Shown piece after piece: positions 62,679 to 64,000 of a stretch of DNA of 64,000 nucleotides. Both the position numbers and the translations under genes were made by a program. The first letter of the stretch is position 1, and each line of letters opens with the position of its first letter. The DNA comes from Rhodospirillaceae bacterium (GTDB taxonomy: Bacteria > Pseudomonadota > Alphaproteobacteria > Rhodospirillales > UBA2165): contig NZAK01000030.1 in the NCBI GenBank assembly GCA_002687515.1, forward strand, positions 1 to 64,000, read 5' to 3'. The notes beneath the pieces were generated by a model. It did not search any database. It worked only from the letters and a program-made list of their open reading frames with translations, and was not told the origin of the DNA.

Positions 62679-63565
62679 CTGACCATCCTCCAGCCGCCCA
62701 AGAAACCCTGCGGACGGACCAGCAGGATAAGGACGAAAACGCCGTAGAGCAGGACCGATTCATAGGTCGGCGAGGTCAGCGCGACGCCGTAAATCTGAAG
62801 AAAGCCGAGAAAATACCCGGCCGCTATGCCGCCGGTCAGATTACCCAGACCGCCCAGAATAATGACCACAAAGGCGGCGATGGTGAACGGAAATCCCATG
62901 AAGGGCGAGATTTGTTCGGTCATGCTGAGAAGGACCCCGGCCAGGCCGGTCAATCCGAAACCGAGGCAGAAGCTGACCAGTTGCACCCTCTTGATCTTGA
63001 CGCCGACGATTGCCGCCGCCATCGGGTTCTGGATCAGGGCCTTGATGGCAAGACCGTAAATATTGATACGCAGGAATATGATCACCAGGAAGCAGATGAT
63101 CAGCGTGACGATCAGCGTCACCAGACGGTTCACGGTCATCGAGGCGCCGCCGAATTCATAGACGGTGTCCATATATTGATAAGCCCTCGGCGACGCCGTG
63201 AAGGCGAAGGAGGCGATGTTTTGAATAACCACCGAGACGCCGAAAAATATCAGAAGCGAGTTGGCTTCGATGCGCTCGATCATCAGGTCCGAGCCGAGTT
63301 GGCGCTGGAATAATCCGTAATAAACGGCGGCGCCAATGGCCGCCGCCAGGGCCGCCGCGATAAACATCGAAACCAGCGGCGAGACATCGGCCAGGGTGAA
63401 CAGCCAGTAAGCGACATAGGCGCCGATCATGATGATATCGCCATGCGCGATATTGAGCAGCCGCATGGTGCCGTAAACCAGGTTAAGCCCCAAGGCTATC
63501 AACGCATAAGCCGATCCCAGCACCAAAGCGGCGAACAGCAATTGGCCCGAGAAAAATACGTCCAT
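62675..63565 (-). CDS. livH: Branched-chain amino acid-type ABC permease LivH
   Basis: This is an inner-membrane channel subunit of 296 residues. It has LGLNLVYGTMRLLNIAHGDIIMIGAYVAYW near the start and the ATPase-docking INIYGLAIKALIQNPMAAAIVGVKIKRVQLVSFCLG. It forms the channel with LivM. It follows the binding-protein gene after a 103-base gap containing a strong hairpin, which probably lets the receptor be made in excess over the membrane subunits. Confidence 0.94.
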   Translation of the reverse strand: MDVFFSGQLLFAALVLGSAYALIALGLNLVYGTMRLLNIAHGDIIMIGAYVAYWLFTLADVSPLVSMFIAAALAAAIGAAVYYGLFQRQLGSDLMIERIEANSLLIFFGVSVVIQNIASFAFTASPRAYQYMDTVYEFGGASMTVNRLVTLIVTLIICFLVIIFLRINIYGLAIKALIQNPMAAAIVGVKIKRVQLVSFCLGFGLTGLAGVLLSMTEQISPFMGFPFTIAAFVVIILGGLGNLTGGIAAGYFLGFLQIYGVALTSPTYESVLLYGVFVLILLVRPQGFLGGWRMVR

Positions 63566-63581
63566 TTCACTCTATTCTCGG

Positions 63582-63650
63582 AAAAAAAGGGGCCACTCAT
63601 CCTTTTTGGAATGTAACCAAGATGCCAAAAAGATGAGCGACCCCCTTTTT
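63582..63650 (-). terminator. Long hairpin between binding-protein gene and livH, attenuator-like
   Basis: On the minus strand an imperfect stem of about 25 base pairs pairs 63650-63625 with 63609-63584 around a 15-base loop, and is followed by seven T's (63588-63582). This is terminator-like but lies inside the operon, so partial read-through is likely, and it would also cap the 3' end of the receptor mRNA. Confidence 0.65.
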
Positions 63651-63668
63651 GTTTTGTCGTGGCGCCGG

Positions 63669-64000
63669 CTAACGTTTCATGAACTTGCTGGTGGCGATCT
63701 TTTTCGGCCAGATCAGCTCCATTTTCCCGGCCTGTTGTTGCAGAAAGGCAACCGGCGTTATGGAGTTTTCGATACCCTTGAATTTGACCGGGCCATTGAT
63801 CGTGTCGAAGGTATCGTTGGAGATCACCCGGCGCAGCTTATCCTTGTCTAGTCCCGCCTTGGCGACCGCCTGTTCAAGGATTTCCAGCGACATATAGGCA
63901 ATAGCGGTATCCAGATAGTCCGGATTCATGCCTTTGTATTTGGCCTTGTAAGCTTCGAAAAAAGGCTTCGCCCGCGGCCAGGCTTTTTGCGCCGGGCTCC
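63669..64000 (-). CDS. ABC transporter substrate-binding protein, Liv type, C-terminal part
   Basis: The frame stays open to the window edge, so only the last 110 residues are visible. The wording (FFEAYKAKYKGMNPDYLDTAIAYMSLEILEQAVAKAG, then NGPVKFKGIEN) is the C-terminal lobe of a LivJ-type receptor, which ends in the hinge-crossing segment and a basic tail. It is the first visible gene of the liv cluster on this strand and would bind the imported ligand in the periplasm. The signal peptide and binding-site residues lie outside the window, so the ligand cannot be discussed. Confidence 0.85.
   Translation of the reverse strand, partial: SPAQKAWPRAKPFFEAYKAKYKGMNPDYLDTAIAYMSLEILEQAVAKAGLDKDKLRRVISNDTFDTINGPVKFKGIENSITPVAFLQQQAGKMELIWPKKIATSKFMKR

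Overview
The window is about 64 kb of high-GC DNA that reads as an alphaproteobacterial chromosome segment, most likely a Rhodospirillales-like, possibly marine, heterotroph. The reasons are the density of transport and catabolic genes (two TRAP systems, a Liv-type and an Rbs-type ABC system), the gatC-gatA-gatB order, the BKACE, hydantoinase and gentisate genes, the adenylate cyclase/TPR fusion and the strong GGC/GCC codon bias. The taxonomic call is inference. I saw no rRNA, tRNA, CRISPR array, integrase or intact insertion sequence.

Layout. 0.4-6.2 kb: S41 processing peptidase, GFA-type zinc protein, GST, an esterase-like protein that has lost its nucleophile, and a GAF/HD-GYP protein with a long insertion. 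6.6-13.6 kb: a same-strand block ubiD, pmbA/tldE, gatC-gatA-gatB, a SAM methyltransferase and a 37-codon membrane peptide. 13.6-22.1 kb: adenylate cyclase/TPR protein, BKACE, hmgA overlapping a P450, a MetE/UROD-like protein, a secreted protein and a TRAP binding protein without signal peptide. 22.1-24.8 kb: a repeat-rich intergenic stretch and an A+T-richer two-gene island (GIY-YIG nuclease plus a small protein with an R-x5-H motif like HEPN RNases). 24.8-32.9 kb: malate synthase G, isochorismatase-type hydrolase, esterase, a cyclic-nucleotide-binding protein, a beta-hydroxyacid dehydrogenase and a lone flagellin. 33-43 kb: gentisate dioxygenase, an orphan molybdopterin subunit, a DszB-like desulfinase candidate, a cyclic-2,3-diphosphoglycerate-synthetase-like GTPase, an amidohydrolase, a quinone oxidoreductase and an FMN alpha-hydroxyacid dehydrogenase. 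43.2-44.5 kb: hicB with a frameshifted hicA, and a membrane protein. 44.6-54.7 kb: an Rbs-type ABC transporter, hyuA, hyuB and an acyl-CoA ligase, divergent from a TetR gene. 54.8-60.3 kb: a cytoplasmic reductive-dehalogenase-like Fe-S protein, an alpha/beta hydrolase and a TRAP operon. 60.3-64 kb: livF-livG-livM-livH and the end of their binding-protein gene, cut by the window edge.

How it works together. Most of the window imports and breaks down small organic acids and aromatics: homogentisate and gentisate ring cleavage, P450, UbiD, desulfinase-like and dehalogenase-like activities, and amide or lactam opening by HyuAB followed by CoA activation. Malate synthase feeds the glyoxylate-derived carbon into central metabolism. 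Two promoters of the ABC/hyu block carry the same palindrome (AGAA...TATTCT), which suggests one TetR regulon covering transport, ring opening and CoA ligation.

The least explained content is a family of dispersed hairpin-forming intergenic repeats (about 6.4, 22.2-22.6, 24.8 and 42.9-43.2 kb), two of which start at or within a few bases of a stop codon, together with the two-gene nuclease island that these repeats flank on both sides.
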